Source: GCA-2733415 sp965178655 (lineage in GTDB: Bacteria > Bacteroidota > Bacteroidia > Flavobacteriales > Flavobacteriaceae). From it: DNA of 64,000 nucleotides. The translations under genes were made by a program, and so were the position numbers. Location: the NCBI GenBank assembly GCA_965178655.1, contig OZ238266.1, positions 1,426,001 through 1,490,000 on the forward strand. The letters run 5' to 3'. Shown here one piece after another: positions 1 through 8,859 of the stretch. The stretch's first letter is position 1. Each line of letters starts with the position of its first letter. Under the pieces are notes generated by a model. The model worked only from the letters and a program-made list of their open reading frames with translations. It was not told the DNA's origin and made no database searches.

Positions 1-1
1 T

Positions 2-565
2 ACAGTAACCGTTACAAATGCATTTGGCGATAATGATGCAGATGGTATTTTAGACAACTGTGATGATGATGATGATAATGATGGTGTGTTAGACGAAGAT
101 GACAACTGTCCACTTACAGAAAATCCAGGTCAAGAAGATAATGATGAGGATGGTCTTGGAGATGCATGTGATGATGATGATGATAATGATGGTGTGTTAG
201 ATGAAGATGACAACTGTCCATTAACGTACAACCCTGATCAAGAAGATCGCGACAATGATGGTCTTGGAGATGTGTGTGATTTAGAAGAGATTAACATCTC
301 AGAAGCAGTCACTCCAAACGGAGATGGAATTAATGACACATGGATGATTTACAATATTGAAAATCACCCTAACAGTAAAGTTAGCGTATATAACAGATGG
401 GGAGCGAAAGTGTTCTATGCTGAAAATTACCAAAACAACTGGGGTGGACAATATCAGAATAGTTCATTGACATTACCAGATTCAGGTTCATATTACTACC
501 AAATAGATTTAGATGGTAATGGAACAATTGATTACGAAGGTTGGTTATATATCACAAGACTGTAA
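2..565 (+). CDS. C-terminal part of a large T9SS-secreted protein with thrombospondin type 3 repeats (5' end outside window)
   Basis: The reading frame is open from the first bases of the window, so only the last 187 residues are seen. The first part is acidic Asp/Asn/Gly-rich sequence with spaced Cys and DxDxDG-like loops, typical of calcium-binding thrombospondin type 3 repeats. From about position 290 comes a gliding-motility-associated C-terminal domain (TPNGDGINDTW, YNRWG, GSYYYQIDL, GWLYITRL). This is the type B sorting signal recognised by the type IX secretion system, so the protein should be exported to the cell surface or medium. A PorP/SprF gene follows after 26 bp, the usual arrangement for type B cargo and its outer-membrane partner. 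Ligand and function are unknown. The family call is firm; the adhesin role is inferred. Confidence 0.85.
   Translation, partial: TVTVTNAFGDNDADGILDNCDDDDDNDGVLDEDDNCPLTENPGQEDNDEDGLGDACDDDDDNDGVLDEDDNCPLTYNPDQEDRDNDGLGDVCDLEEINISEAVTPNGDGINDTWMIYNIENHPNSKVSVYNRWGAKVFYAENYQNNWGGQYQNSSLTLPDSGSYYYQIDLDGNGTIDYEGWLYITRL
59..274 (+). repeat. Tandem 108-bp coding repeat (two copies)
   Basis: The block beginning with a GAT run and GATAATGATGG recurs with a period of 108 bp (36 codons): GATAATG occurs at 74 and again at 182. It encodes two consecutive thrombospondin type 3 units ending in a DNCPLT motif. The near-identity at DNA level suggests recent duplication, and copy number may vary between strains. 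Confidence 0.75.
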
Positions 566-591
566 ATAATATTAACATTAAAAATTAAAAA

Positions 592-1473
592 ATGAAAGTA
601 TTTAAAAATACCATTATAGGAGCGCTACTACTTGTTAGCGGCGCTCTATTTGCTCAACAAGAAAGCTTAGTGTCATTTTATACAGAACATGCAAGTTTGT
701 ATAACCCTGCCTATGTAGGAGCAAATGCCCAGGCATATATATCTACCGGAATACGTGCGCAATGGACTGGTGTTGATCACGCTCCAGAAACACAATTATT
801 AACTTTTGGAACAAAAGTTGGTAAGAATGTGGGTATTGGATTATCAATATACAGAGATGTTACTTTTGTAGAAAAACAGACATATACAAGTATTGATTTT
901 TCATACAAAGTAAAGGTTTCAGAAAAAACAAACTTATTCTTAGGACTAAAAGCTGGAGGTAATTTTTATGATGTTAATACAGACGGATTAGAAACATATA
1001 ACCACCAAGTAGATCCATCATTAATTTCTGTAAATAACTTTAATCCGAATATTGGTATTGGAGCGATTTTGAAACAAAAGAAATGGATGGTTTCACTTTC
1101 TATTCCAAGACTACTAAATACAGATCGTGCTAAAAGAGAAGATGGAACAGCATATGTTTCAACAGATCAGACACACGTATATTTAGGTTCAAGCTATGAT
1201 TTTACACTATCCCAAAACTGGATGTTAAAGCCATCAGCATTAATTGTATATGTGCCAGGTGCGCCAACCTCTATGAGTGTTACCGCAATGCTTGACTTTA
1301 AAAACGCAATGGCTTTAGGTGCATCGTATAGGACGGATAGTGCTTATGCAGGTTTATTTTCATTAAAGCTGAGTAAAAAGCTAATGGTAGGATTTGCATA
1401 TGAACTAAGTACACAAGCTGACTTGGCTAAAGCAAGAAATACGAATGAAATATTTTTAAAGCTTAGGTTTTAA
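592..1473 (+). CDS. PorP/SprF family type IX secretion system outer-membrane protein
   Basis: 293 residues with a signal peptide ending LFAQ (about residue 21). The early motif SFYTEHASLYNPAYVGA is typical of the PorP/SprF family, and the rest is alternating beta-strand sequence consistent with an outer-membrane barrel. Members are needed for secretion or surface attachment of specific type B cargo, and are often encoded directly downstream of that cargo, as here (26-bp gap). The pair therefore probably forms one export unit. A strong hairpin terminator follows. The family is clear; pairing with the upstream adhesin is inferred from position. Confidence 0.88.
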   Translation: MKVFKNTIIGALLLVSGALFAQQESLVSFYTEHASLYNPAYVGANAQAYISTGIRAQWTGVDHAPETQLLTFGTKVGKNVGIGLSIYRDVTFVEKQTYTSIDFSYKVKVSEKTNLFLGLKAGGNFYDVNTDGLETYNHQVDPSLISVNNFNPNIGIGAILKQKKWMVSLSIPRLLNTDRAKREDGTAYVSTDQTHVYLGSSYDFTLSQNWMLKPSALIVYVPGAPTSMSVTAMLDFKNAMALGASYRTDSAYAGLFSLKLSKKLMVGFAYELSTQADLAKARNTNEIFLKLRF

Positions 1474-1497
1474 AAACAAAATAATAAGAAAACAAAA

Positions 1498-1528
1498 AAC
1501 ACCCTTTCATTGAAAGGGTGTTTTTTTT
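1498..1528 (+). terminator. Intrinsic terminator after the PorP/SprF gene
   Basis: An inverted repeat, ACACCCTTTCA and its complement TGAAAGGGTGT with a minimal loop, is followed by eight T residues. It lies 25 bp after the stop codon and isolates this operon from atpD. Confidence 0.9.
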
Positions 1529-1563
1529 AGTACAAAAAACTATTTATATTAATATAAAATGAA

Positions 1564-1571
1564 TATCTTTG
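1564..1571 (+). promoter_or_regulatory. -7 box TATCTTTG of the atpDC promoter
   Basis: TATCTTTG matches the Bacteroidota -7 consensus TAnnTTTG and is followed by GCACC. It lies 62 bp before the atpD start, leaving a 5' leader of about 55 nt. No clear TTG -33 element is seen. Confidence 0.7.
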
Positions 1572-1633
1572 CACCGCGAAAAAAGGGGAATTTCCCTATC
1601 GCTAATATTTTTCTAAACATTAAATAGTTAAGA

Positions 1634-3142
1634 ATGTCAACACTTACAGGTAAAGTATCACAAATTATTGGGCCAGTTGTCGATGTAGAGTTTAACAACT
1701 CTAACGGAGCACTTCCTAAAATCTATGACTCATTAGAAGTTACTAATAACGGAACAAAATTAGTTCTTGAAGTACAATCACACATTGGAGAAAATACAGT
1801 ACGTACAATCTCAATGGATTCTACAGATGGATTAAGCAGAGGAGCAGAAGCAATAGCTACTCAAAACCCAATAAAAATGCCAATCGGAGATGATGTTTAC
1901 GGACGTCTTTTTAACGTAATTGGAGATGCTATTGATGGTTTAGGAGAATTGCCTAAATCTGGAGAAAACGGATTGCCAATTCACCGTCAAGCACCTAAGT
2001 TTGAAGATTTATCTACAGCAACAGAAGTATTATTTACAGGAATTAAAGTAATCGACTTAATTGAGCCTTACGCAAAAGGAGGTAAGATTGGATTATTTGG
2101 TGGAGCTGGAGTAGGTAAAACAGTATTAATTCAAGAATTAATTAACAATATAGCAAAAGGACATGGTGGACTTTCAGTATTCGCAGGAGTAGGAGAAAGA
2201 ACACGTGAAGGAAATGACCTTTTAAGAGAGATGTTAGAGTCAGGAATTATCAAGTATGGTGATGACTTTATGCACTCTATGGAAAATGGTGGATGGGATC
2301 TTCAAAAAGTAGATAAAACTGCTATGAGAGGTTCAAAAGCAACATTTGTTTTCGGACAAATGAATGAGCCACCTGGAGCACGTGCACGTGTTGCCTTATC
2401 TGGATTAACTATTGCAGAATATTTCCGTGATGGTGCAGGTGACGGACAAGGAAAAGATGTATTATTCTTCGTAGATAACATCTTCCGTTTTACACAAGCC
2501 GGTTCTGAAGTATCAGCACTATTAGGACGTATGCCTTCAGCGGTAGGATACCAACCAACATTAGCAACCGAAATGGGAGCAATGCAGGAACGTATTACAT
2601 CTACTAAAAAAGGATCAATTACATCTGTACAGGCAGTATATGTACCTGCAGATGATTTAACAGATCCAGCACCAGCAACAACATTTGCGCATTTAGATGC
2701 TACAACAGTATTATCACGTAAAATTGCAGAATTAGGTATTTACCCAGCAGTAGATCCACTAGATTCTACGTCTAGAATCTTAACAGCAGATCTTTTAGGT
2801 AATGACCATTACGATTGTGCACAACGTGTAAAAGAATTATTACAACGCTATAAAGAATTACAAGATATTATTGCAATTCTAGGTATGGAAGAATTATCTG
2901 AAGAAGATAAATCGGCAGTAGGACGCGCTCGTAGAGTACAACGTTTCTTATCACAACCATTCCACGTAGCAGAACAGTTTACAGGTCTTAAAGGTTGTTT
3001 AGTAGATATTAAAGATACTATTAAAGGATTTAACATGATTATGGATGGTGAATTAGATCACTTGCCAGAAGCTGCCTTTAACCTTAAAGGAACTATCGAA
3101 GAAGCTATTGAGGCTGGAGAAAAAATGCTAGCTGAAGTATAA
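1634..3142 (+). CDS. atpD: F1 ATP synthase beta subunit
   Basis: 502 residues, the normal length. The Walker A P-loop GGAGVGKTV is near residue 157, Walker B is in DVLFFVDNIFRF, and the ALLGRMPSAVGYQPTLATEMG stretch of the family is present. The subunit catalyses ATP synthesis or hydrolysis in the cytoplasmic F1 head. Only atpD and atpC are together here; the rest of the ATP synthase genes must lie elsewhere, a common split in Bacteroidota. atpC begins 18 bp downstream, so the two are co-transcribed. Confidence 0.98.
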   Translation: MSTLTGKVSQIIGPVVDVEFNNSNGALPKIYDSLEVTNNGTKLVLEVQSHIGENTVRTISMDSTDGLSRGAEAIATQNPIKMPIGDDVYGRLFNVIGDAIDGLGELPKSGENGLPIHRQAPKFEDLSTATEVLFTGIKVIDLIEPYAKGGKIGLFGGAGVGKTVLIQELINNIAKGHGGLSVFAGVGERTREGNDLLREMLESGIIKYGDDFMHSMENGGWDLQKVDKTAMRGSKATFVFGQMNEPPGARARVALSGLTIAEYFRDGAGDGQGKDVLFFVDNIFRFTQAGSEVSALLGRMPSAVGYQPTLATEMGAMQERITSTKKGSITSVQAVYVPADDLTDPAPATTFAHLDATTVLSRKIAELGIYPAVDPLDSTSRILTADLLGNDHYDCAQRVKELLQRYKELQDIIAILGMEELSEEDKSAVGRARRVQRFLSQPFHVAEQFTGLKGCLVDIKDTIKGFNMIMDGELDHLPEAAFNLKGTIEEAIEAGEKMLAEV

Positions 3143-3160
3143 ACTTTAAATTGTAAACCT

Positions 3161-3439
3161 ATGTTTTTAGAAATTGTAACACCTGAAGCAGTATTGTATA
3201 GCGGAGAAGTAATCTCAGTAGTTGTACCTGGCGTTAACGGTGAGTTTCAAATGTTAGATAATCACGCCCCTATTGTTTCTGTATTAGGACAAGGTAACGT
3301 GAAAATTCACGGCGCAGTTACTTTAGACAAAGCAGTAGCAGATAAGTTTTCTAAAGGAACAAACAATGAAACTGTTTTAGCTATAAATAGCGGAACAATT
3401 GAAATGAAAGATAACAAAGTAATTGTATTAGCAGACTAA
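3161..3439 (+). CDS. atpC: F1 ATP synthase epsilon subunit (short form)
   Basis: 92 residues starting MFLEIVTPEAVLYSGEV, matching the N-terminal beta-sandwich of epsilon (PGVNGEFQMLDNHAPIVSVL). It connects the F1 rotor to the c-ring and can inhibit ATP hydrolysis. The usual C-terminal helical hairpin (about 40 residues) is missing, as in other Bacteroidota, so the classical epsilon inhibitory arm is probably absent. Co-transcribed with atpD and ended by a terminator. Confidence 0.95.
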   Translation: MFLEIVTPEAVLYSGEVISVVVPGVNGEFQMLDNHAPIVSVLGQGNVKIHGAVTLDKAVADKFSKGTNNETVLAINSGTIEMKDNKVIVLAD

Positions 3440-3463
3440 GCAAAATACAATACTATCTATAAA

Positions 3464-3495
3464 AAAATGCCAAGCTTTTGCTTGGCATTTTTTAT
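3464..3495 (+). terminator. Intrinsic terminator after atpC (probably bidirectional)
   Basis: AAAATGCCAAG and its complement CTTGGCATTTT flank a short CTTTTG-type loop, with T residues on one side and A residues on the other. It lies between the convergent atpC and OmpH-like genes and can serve both. Confidence 0.9.
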
Positions 3496-3518
3496 TTAAT
3501 AAACTTTTGATTGAAAAC

Positions 3519-4034
3519 TTATTTTTCAGTCGATAATCCTAAGGCGGTAATTACCGCAATTGTAATATCAAAATTAGCATCAAAATAAGCAAATTGATTT
3601 CCTGTAACAGTTAGTATTTGCGTGTAACCTCCTGCTTTAGCAACCGAAGCTATAGTTGTATTTATTTTTTGGTATAACGGACGAAGTAATTCATCTTGTT
3701 TATATTTTGTAAGTTTTCCGCCATTCTGTTGAAAAGACGTAATGTCTTGCTCTAATTCATACAATTCCTCTCCAAGTGTTTTCTTCATCATATCACTATA
3801 AGAAGATTCATTACTTTTATAATTCTCTAACTTTGTCTTATAGGTTGTAACCTTGTCGTTTAAAGTTTTTTCTAAATCGTCTCGGTACATTTTTATAAGA
3901 GAATTTACCTCGGTAAGCTCTGGTAGCTTTAATAAAATATCGTTTATATTAACGGTACCAACTTTGCTTTGCGCATTTAAACTAAGCGAACAGATTAAAA
4001 ATGTAATAAGTAGTGTAAAGTGTTTTAGTGTCAT
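3519..4034 (-). CDS. OmpH/Skp-family periplasmic chaperone-like protein
   Basis: 171 residues from the ATG at 4034. A longer frame to 4091 would add 19 residues in front of a normal signal peptide (MTLKHFTLLITFLICSLSLNAQ), so the shorter start is chosen. After cleavage comes the OmpH/Skp pattern: SKVGTVNINDILLKLPE, then a long charged helical middle (about residues 45-120), then a C-terminal hydrophobic segment. Skp proteins hold unfolded outer-membrane proteins in the periplasm; this copy is stand-alone, not beside bamA. Family likely, exact client role inferred. Confidence 0.75.
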   Translation of the reverse strand: MTLKHFTLLITFLICSLSLNAQSKVGTVNINDILLKLPELTEVNSLIKMYRDDLEKTLNDKVTTYKTKLENYKSNESSYSDMMKKTLGEELYELEQDITSFQQNGGKLTKYKQDELLRPLYQKINTTIASVAKAGGYTQILTVTGNQFAYFDANFDITIAVITALGLSTEK

Positions 4035-4245
4035 AAAATAATTGTTTTTAAAGTATAGTATCAAATATATAAAAGCGATCGCTTTTAACAACCTAATTGT
4101 TAAAAAATTAAGAACTATAGCTCATTTAAAGAATGAACAGCTCGACTTTTAAGAAGCATGGGTACAAACACACCATTTTAAACCAAAGATGGTTAAAACA
4201 CGGTATAATTATCAATTAAAACAATGCCTATTTCTAAGCCTTTAG

Positions 4246-4253
4246 TATCTTTG
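4246..4253 (+). promoter_or_regulatory. -7 box TATCTTTG of the biotin operon, almost touching the bioF start
   Basis: TATCTTTG ends at 4253 and the first ATG of bioF is at 4256, followed directly by a second ATG at 4259. With the usual start point 4-8 nt after the box, the mRNA would begin at or within the start codons, giving a leaderless message. Confidence 0.65.
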
Positions 4254-4255
4254 AT

Positions 4256-5401
4256 ATGATGTTATCCAAAAAGCTACAGCATAAAATAGAGCAACGTATA
4301 AATTCTAACAGCTTAAGGTTGTTAGACACGCCAACAGCAATGGTAGATTTTTATACAAATGATTACCTCGGATTGGCCAACTCACCGGTTGTTTTTGAGG
4401 ATACACATGCGTATTTAACTGAAAAAGGCATAAGAAATAATGGTGCTACAGGCTCAAGATTATTGTCAGGAAACCATCCATTATATAACACAGTAGAGCA
4501 ACAGTTGTCTGTTTTTCATAATGCAGAAGCTGCGCTAATATTTAATTCAGGATACACTGCTAACCTCGGTTTTTTTAGTGCAGTACCACAACGTAACGAT
4601 GTAGTGTTGTATGATGTTTATGTGCATGCATCTATTCGTGATGGTATAAAACTATCAAATGCAAAAGCATATGCTTTTAACCACAATTGCTTGGTGGGCC
4701 TAACGGAAAAATTAAAAAAATATAACAAAGCAGAAACAACAATATATGTTGTTACAGAAACTGTTTTTTCAATGGATGGTGATATTCCTGAATTGAAAAA
4801 AATAGCCACCTTATGCAATGCATATAACGCCCGTTTGGTTGTAGATGAGGCACATGCTATTGGTGTTGTTGGTAATTCAGGAAAAGGATTAACAGAAAAA
4901 TTAAGACTTGAGTCGCTTGTGTTTGCAAGAATTATTACTTTCGGAAAAGCTTTGGGTTGCCATGGTGCAGTAATTTTAGGAAGTGAAGCATTAAAAGAAT
5001 ACTTAATAAATTTTTCAAGACCATTTATATATACCACCGCCTTGCCACCGCATGCTGTAGCAAACATACATATAGCATATAAGCATTTAAATACAGCTAC
5101 AGCACTTCAGCAAAAACTAGCACATAACATACAATTTTTTAAATCAGAAATCGCCCGTTTGGGTATGATGGATTTATTTATAAAAAGTAATTCAGCTATT
5201 CATTGTATTGTTATTTCAGAAAATGAAAAAGTAAAATATATAGCGCAACAACTACAAGAAAAAGGGTTTATGGTAAAACCCATATTATCGCCTACTGTGC
5301 CAAGCGGTAAGGAGCGTCTGCGTTTTTGTGTACATGCCTATAACACCACAGAAGATATCACTCAAGTGTTAACGCTTTTGAAAGGGTACTTAAAAATATA
5401 A
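4256..5401 (+). CDS. bioF: 8-amino-7-oxononanoate synthase (biotin synthesis)
   Basis: 381 residues of the alpha-oxoamine synthase family of PLP enzymes. Seen: DFYTNDYLGLA near the N-terminus, the GATGSRLLSGNHPLY motif, VVDEAHAIG with the Asp that contacts the PLP nitrogen, and ARIITFGKALGCHGAV carrying the Schiff-base Lys. BioF condenses pimeloyl thioester with L-alanine to give KAPA. The biotin context separates it from 2-amino-3-ketobutyrate ligase, which shares the fold. First gene of the bio operon; a DUF2007 gene follows after 6 bp. Either ATG (4256 or 4259) may be used. Confidence 0.93.
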   Translation: MMLSKKLQHKIEQRINSNSLRLLDTPTAMVDFYTNDYLGLANSPVVFEDTHAYLTEKGIRNNGATGSRLLSGNHPLYNTVEQQLSVFHNAEAALIFNSGYTANLGFFSAVPQRNDVVLYDVYVHASIRDGIKLSNAKAYAFNHNCLVGLTEKLKKYNKAETTIYVVTETVFSMDGDIPELKKIATLCNAYNARLVVDEAHAIGVVGNSGKGLTEKLRLESLVFARIITFGKALGCHGAVILGSEALKEYLINFSRPFIYTTALPPHAVANIHIAYKHLNTATALQQKLAHNIQFFKSEIARLGMMDLFIKSNSAIHCIVISENEKVKYIAQQLQEKGFMVKPILSPTVPSGKERLRFCVHAYNTTEDITQVLTLLKGYLKI

Positions 5402-5407
5402 TAACCT

Positions 5408-5791
5408 ATGAGCGATACATTTACAACAATAGCAGTATTTCAATACGCAGCTGAAGCACAGGTCATAAAACAGAAATTAATATCTGAAGGTATTTCTGTT
5501 TTCTTGGCAGATGAACACACTATAAATACAGATCCTTTAGTGAGTAATGCTATTGGAGGAGTTAAGCTACAAGTACCAACAAACAAAGTGCTTTTAGCAC
5601 GAAAAGTAGTGAAGGAAATTTCTCCAGAGTTAATTGTAACAAAAATTTGTTGTCTGTATTGTGAAGCATCAAATATTAGGTTAAAAATAACGTTAAAAAA
5701 TATTTTTTTAAAATTAATTCCTGTCTCAGGAATTTTTACATACATGTGTTTGGAGTGTAAACAATCTTTTAAAGAAGTAGAATTGTTATAA
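5408..5791 (+). CDS. DUF2007-domain protein with C-terminal zinc-ribbon-like Cys pairs
   Basis: 127 residues. Residues 1-75 match the DUF2007 'putative signal transducing protein' pattern (AVFQYAAEAQVIKQKL, then FLADEHTINTDPL and IGGVKLQVP). The C-terminus carries CCLYC at about 83 and CLEC at about 118, so two CxxC-type knuckles could bind zinc. It sits 6 bp after bioF and 56 bp before bioD, inside the biotin operon. No catalytic residues are recognised. It might sense a ligand or tune the pathway, but that is only positional inference. Confidence 0.75.
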   Translation: MSDTFTTIAVFQYAAEAQVIKQKLISEGISVFLADEHTINTDPLVSNAIGGVKLQVPTNKVLLARKVVKEISPELIVTKICCLYCEASNIRLKITLKNIFLKLIPVSGIFTYMCLECKQSFKEVELL

Positions 5792-5847
5792 AGCAATCAT
5801 AATACAACAACAGTATTTTAGATTCTTTTTGAAAAAAAATAAAGGAA

Positions 5848-6465
5848 ATGAAAAAAATATTTATCACCGGAATTTCTACTGAAGTAGGAAAAACAATAGC
5901 TTCTGCCATTGTAACGGAAGCGCTAAAAGCAGATTACTGGAAGCCTATACAGGCCGGAGAATTAGAGAATTGCGACACACAAAAAGTTAGAAATCTAATT
6001 AGTAATTCAAAAACAGTTTTTCATAAAAACAGCTATGCGCTACAAACACCAATGAGTCCGCATGCTGCCGCAGTAATTGATGGTAAAACGATAACATTAG
6101 ATAAAATTTTGCCACCAAAAACCAATAACACTTTGGTTATTGAAGGCGCCGGAGGTATTATGGTGCCTCTAAATGACACGCAAACCATATTAGATATTAT
6201 AGACGAATCATATAGCGTACTAGTGGTTTCTCGACATTATTTAGGGAGTATTAATCATAGCTTACTAACAATAAAAGAATTACAAAACAAGGGCTTAAAA
6301 GTATCGTTGTTGTTTTCAGGAAAAGCACATAAAACAACAGAGAGTATTATTGAAAAAATGACAGGAATAAAGGCTATTGGTCGCATAGATGAAGAGCCTT
6401 ATTTTGATAAGAATGTAATAAAATCTTACGCATCACAATTTAAAAAACAACTTAAAGATATGTAG
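5848..6465 (+). CDS. bioD: Dethiobiotin synthetase
   Basis: 205 residues. The P-loop GISTEVGKT near the N-terminus corresponds to the family GTDTxVGKT, with Ser in place of the first Thr. KPIQAG and VIEGAGGIMVPL are the other ATP/DAPA-site signatures. The enzyme carboxylates 7,8-diaminopelargonate with ATP and CO2 to dethiobiotin. The next gene starts 2 bp after the stop, implying translational coupling. Confidence 0.94.
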   Translation: MKKIFITGISTEVGKTIASAIVTEALKADYWKPIQAGELENCDTQKVRNLISNSKTVFHKNSYALQTPMSPHAAAVIDGKTITLDKILPPKTNNTLVIEGAGGIMVPLNDTQTILDIIDESYSVLVVSRHYLGSINHSLLTIKELQNKGLKVSLLFSGKAHKTTESIIEKMTGIKAIGRIDEEPYFDKNVIKSYASQFKKQLKDM

Positions 6466-6467
6466 TA

Positions 6468-7598
6468 ATGGAAATACTTTTTCTGAAAAAATCATGGAAA
6501 TATCCACTAGTATTTGCAGTTGTAGGCGTTTTTTTAGGGCTATTATTACGGTATTTTTTTACAGGGAATATTTCAGGACTCCCCTATAAAAATATATTGC
6601 ACGCACATTCTCATATAATGTTATTGGGGTTTTTGTTCAATGCTATGTTATTGCTCCTTTGGGAAAAACACACAGTTATATCAAGTAATGATCGTATTAC
6701 AAAATACATATTTATAGGCTTGCAAATATGTGTTTTGGTCTTAGCAATTGCATTTGTAATACAGGGTTATGCTTTTATGAGTATATTATTTTCAACCCTA
6801 CACCTTTGGTTGGGGTACATGATACTTATCAGACTGTGGAATCGTTTAAACGGCACCAAAAACAGTGTTTTGCTTATTAAAATCGGTATCGTTTTTTATT
6901 TTATAGCAAGCCTTGGGCCATATATGTTAGCACCATTAAAATTAAGTGGCATGCAATCGTCTCCGTGGTATCAGCAGGCAATATTTTTTTACTTACACTT
7001 TCAGTATTTAGGTACATTTTTTTTATGGAGCTTGGCATTGCTCTTTCAAAAGTTAAACTTCGGAGTAAACAAAAAGCAAGTAATTGTACTTACTGCAAGT
7101 AGTGTGTTATTATATGCACATTCTTTGGCGTATAGTTTTCAGCATATTGCAATATATACTGTGGGATTTATTGGAGCAATATTACTGCTAAGTGTTGTTC
7201 TGCAACTTTATAGAAGACTAAAAAAAAGAACACCAATACAGAAAATAGTACTAGGGATATTACTTTTATTCTCAATATTAAACATTATAGGAAGTGTTCC
7301 TTTATGCAGTGAGTACGTTGCTGGAAATCGTTTTGTATTAATAGCGTACTTGCATTTTATCTTTTTAGGAATGTATCTGCCTTTTGTTTGGTGGATAAAG
7401 GGAATAAAAATAGATAAATGGCTATGGATACTATATGCTATATGTTTTATAAGTTCGGAGCTGCTATTAATGTTTCCTTTGGTTTCGAGTAGTTGGTTGC
7501 TATTTTTAGTGTATTTAGGACTTGTATCCTGTATGAGTATTGTACATTTGAAACATCTTATTGAAATAAAGAAAAATGGACTTACAGCAACGCGATAA
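6468..7598 (+). CDS. Polytopic membrane protein with repeated histidine motifs, in the biotin operon
   Basis: 376 residues with about 12 predicted membrane helices. Three helices carry related histidine motifs: ILHAHSHIMLLG near residue 43, FYLHFQYLGTFF near 174 and AYLHFIFLGMYLP near 294. The layout recalls membrane-embedded histidines of the heme-copper oxidase/NnrS type, but no complete ligand set of a known oxidase is seen. It starts 2 bp after bioD and overlaps bioA by 23 bp, so it is firmly part of the operon. It has no place in the textbook biotin pathway. Function unknown. Confidence 0.7.
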   Translation: MEILFLKKSWKYPLVFAVVGVFLGLLLRYFFTGNISGLPYKNILHAHSHIMLLGFLFNAMLLLLWEKHTVISSNDRITKYIFIGLQICVLVLAIAFVIQGYAFMSILFSTLHLWLGYMILIRLWNRLNGTKNSVLLIKIGIVFYFIASLGPYMLAPLKLSGMQSSPWYQQAIFFYLHFQYLGTFFLWSLALLFQKLNFGVNKKQVIVLTASSVLLYAHSLAYSFQHIAIYTVGFIGAILLLSVVLQLYRRLKKRTPIQKIVLGILLLFSILNIIGSVPLCSEYVAGNRFVLIAYLHFIFLGMYLPFVWWIKGIKIDKWLWILYAICFISSELLLMFPLVSSSWLLFLVYLGLVSCMSIVHLKHLIEIKKNGLTATR

Positions 7599-8841
7599 AA
7601 AACACCTTTGGCATCCTTTAACACAGCACCAACTACAACCGGAAGCCTTGCCAATAGTAAAAGCTAAAGGGGTATTGTTGTATGATAGTCAAGGTAAAAC
7701 ATATATCGACGGAATTTCCTCTTGGTACACGGCCATGTACGGCCATTGCAACCCAAGTATAATAAAAGCAGCAAGTGAGCAAATGCAAGCCCTAGATCAA
7801 ATTGTGTTTGCAGGGTTTACTCATGAGCCAGCTATTGAACTTTCGGAGGCATTAATGGAAATACTGCCAAAAAACCAGCAAAAAATATTTTTCTCGGATA
7901 ACGGATCTACGGCTAATGAAGTGGCTATAAAAATGGCGCTACAGTATCATTACAATAAAGGTGATAAACGCAGTACAATAGTTGCATTTGAGAACGGATT
8001 TCATGGCGATACTTTTGGAGCAATGTCTGCCTCAGGATTATCGGTTTATAATGGTCCGTTTAAAGATTTGTTGCTAGATGTAAAACGAATTCCCACCCCA
8101 ACGGCACACAATATAAAGGATGTTATAGCACAATTAAAAGCATTAATTAAAAGCAATAAGATTGCCGCATTTATTTATGAACCCTTGGTACAAGGCGCAA
8201 ATAGCATGCACATGTTTTTGCCAGAACATTTAAATGAGTTGCTGTTACTTTGTAAAGAAAATAATGTACTCTGTATTGCCGATGAAGTAATGACCGGGTT
8301 TGGTAAAACAGGGCAGCATTTTGCATCGGGATATATGCAAACACCTCCAGATATTATATCATTAGGTAAATCACTAACCGCAGGGTTTGTGCCAATGGCT
8401 ATTACCAGTTGTACTCAAAAAATATACGATGCTTTTTTAGATGATAGTATTGGTAAAGCCTTTTTTCATGCACATACATATACCGCAAATGCCATTGCTT
8501 GTAGTGTGGCATTAGCAGGGATTAAATTGCTGAAATCAGAAAATATACAGCAAAATATACAGCAGATTATAGCGGCACATAAACAATTTGATACCCGTAT
8601 AAAAAGCCATAAAAAAGTAGCGTCAACCCGACAAATAGGCGTTATATTTGCACTAGATTTAAATATTGAAATGGATCGCTATGGCGAAAAACGTCAAGAA
8701 ATATTTAATTTCTTTATGAATAACGGCGTGTGCTTACGTCCGCTAGGAAAAACTATATATATGGTGCCTCCGTACGTTACTACACCAATTGAATTAGAAA
8801 AAATATATACAGCTATTGAAGCCTTGCTAGAAATAGTGTAA
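7576..8841 (+). CDS. bioA: Adenosylmethionine-8-amino-7-oxononanoate aminotransferase
   Basis: 421 residues, class III aminotransferase fold. HLWHPLTQH and GISSWYTAMYGHCNP are BioA signatures; FHGDTFGAMSASG, CIADEVMTGFGKTG and SLGKSLTAG (PLP-binding Lys) follow in the expected order. It converts KAPA to DAPA with SAM as amino donor. The start lies 23 bp inside the preceding gene. An ATG there gives the canonical N-terminus, so the overlap looks real. Confidence 0.95.
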   Translation: MDLQQRDKKHLWHPLTQHQLQPEALPIVKAKGVLLYDSQGKTYIDGISSWYTAMYGHCNPSIIKAASEQMQALDQIVFAGFTHEPAIELSEALMEILPKNQQKIFFSDNGSTANEVAIKMALQYHYNKGDKRSTIVAFENGFHGDTFGAMSASGLSVYNGPFKDLLLDVKRIPTPTAHNIKDVIAQLKALIKSNKIAAFIYEPLVQGANSMHMFLPEHLNELLLLCKENNVLCIADEVMTGFGKTGQHFASGYMQTPPDIISLGKSLTAGFVPMAITSCTQKIYDAFLDDSIGKAFFHAHTYTANAIACSVALAGIKLLKSENIQQNIQQIIAAHKQFDTRIKSHKKVASTRQIGVIFALDLNIEMDRYGEKRQEIFNFFMNNGVCLRPLGKTIYMVPPYVTTPIELEKIYTAIEALLEIV

Positions 8842-8859
8842 CTAAGAATAATAATCTAA

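Noticed and set aside
7208..7654. 148-codon open frame on the minus strand across the end of the 12-helix gene and bioA
   Set aside because: Lies opposite two well-supported genes and shows no domain or start signal.
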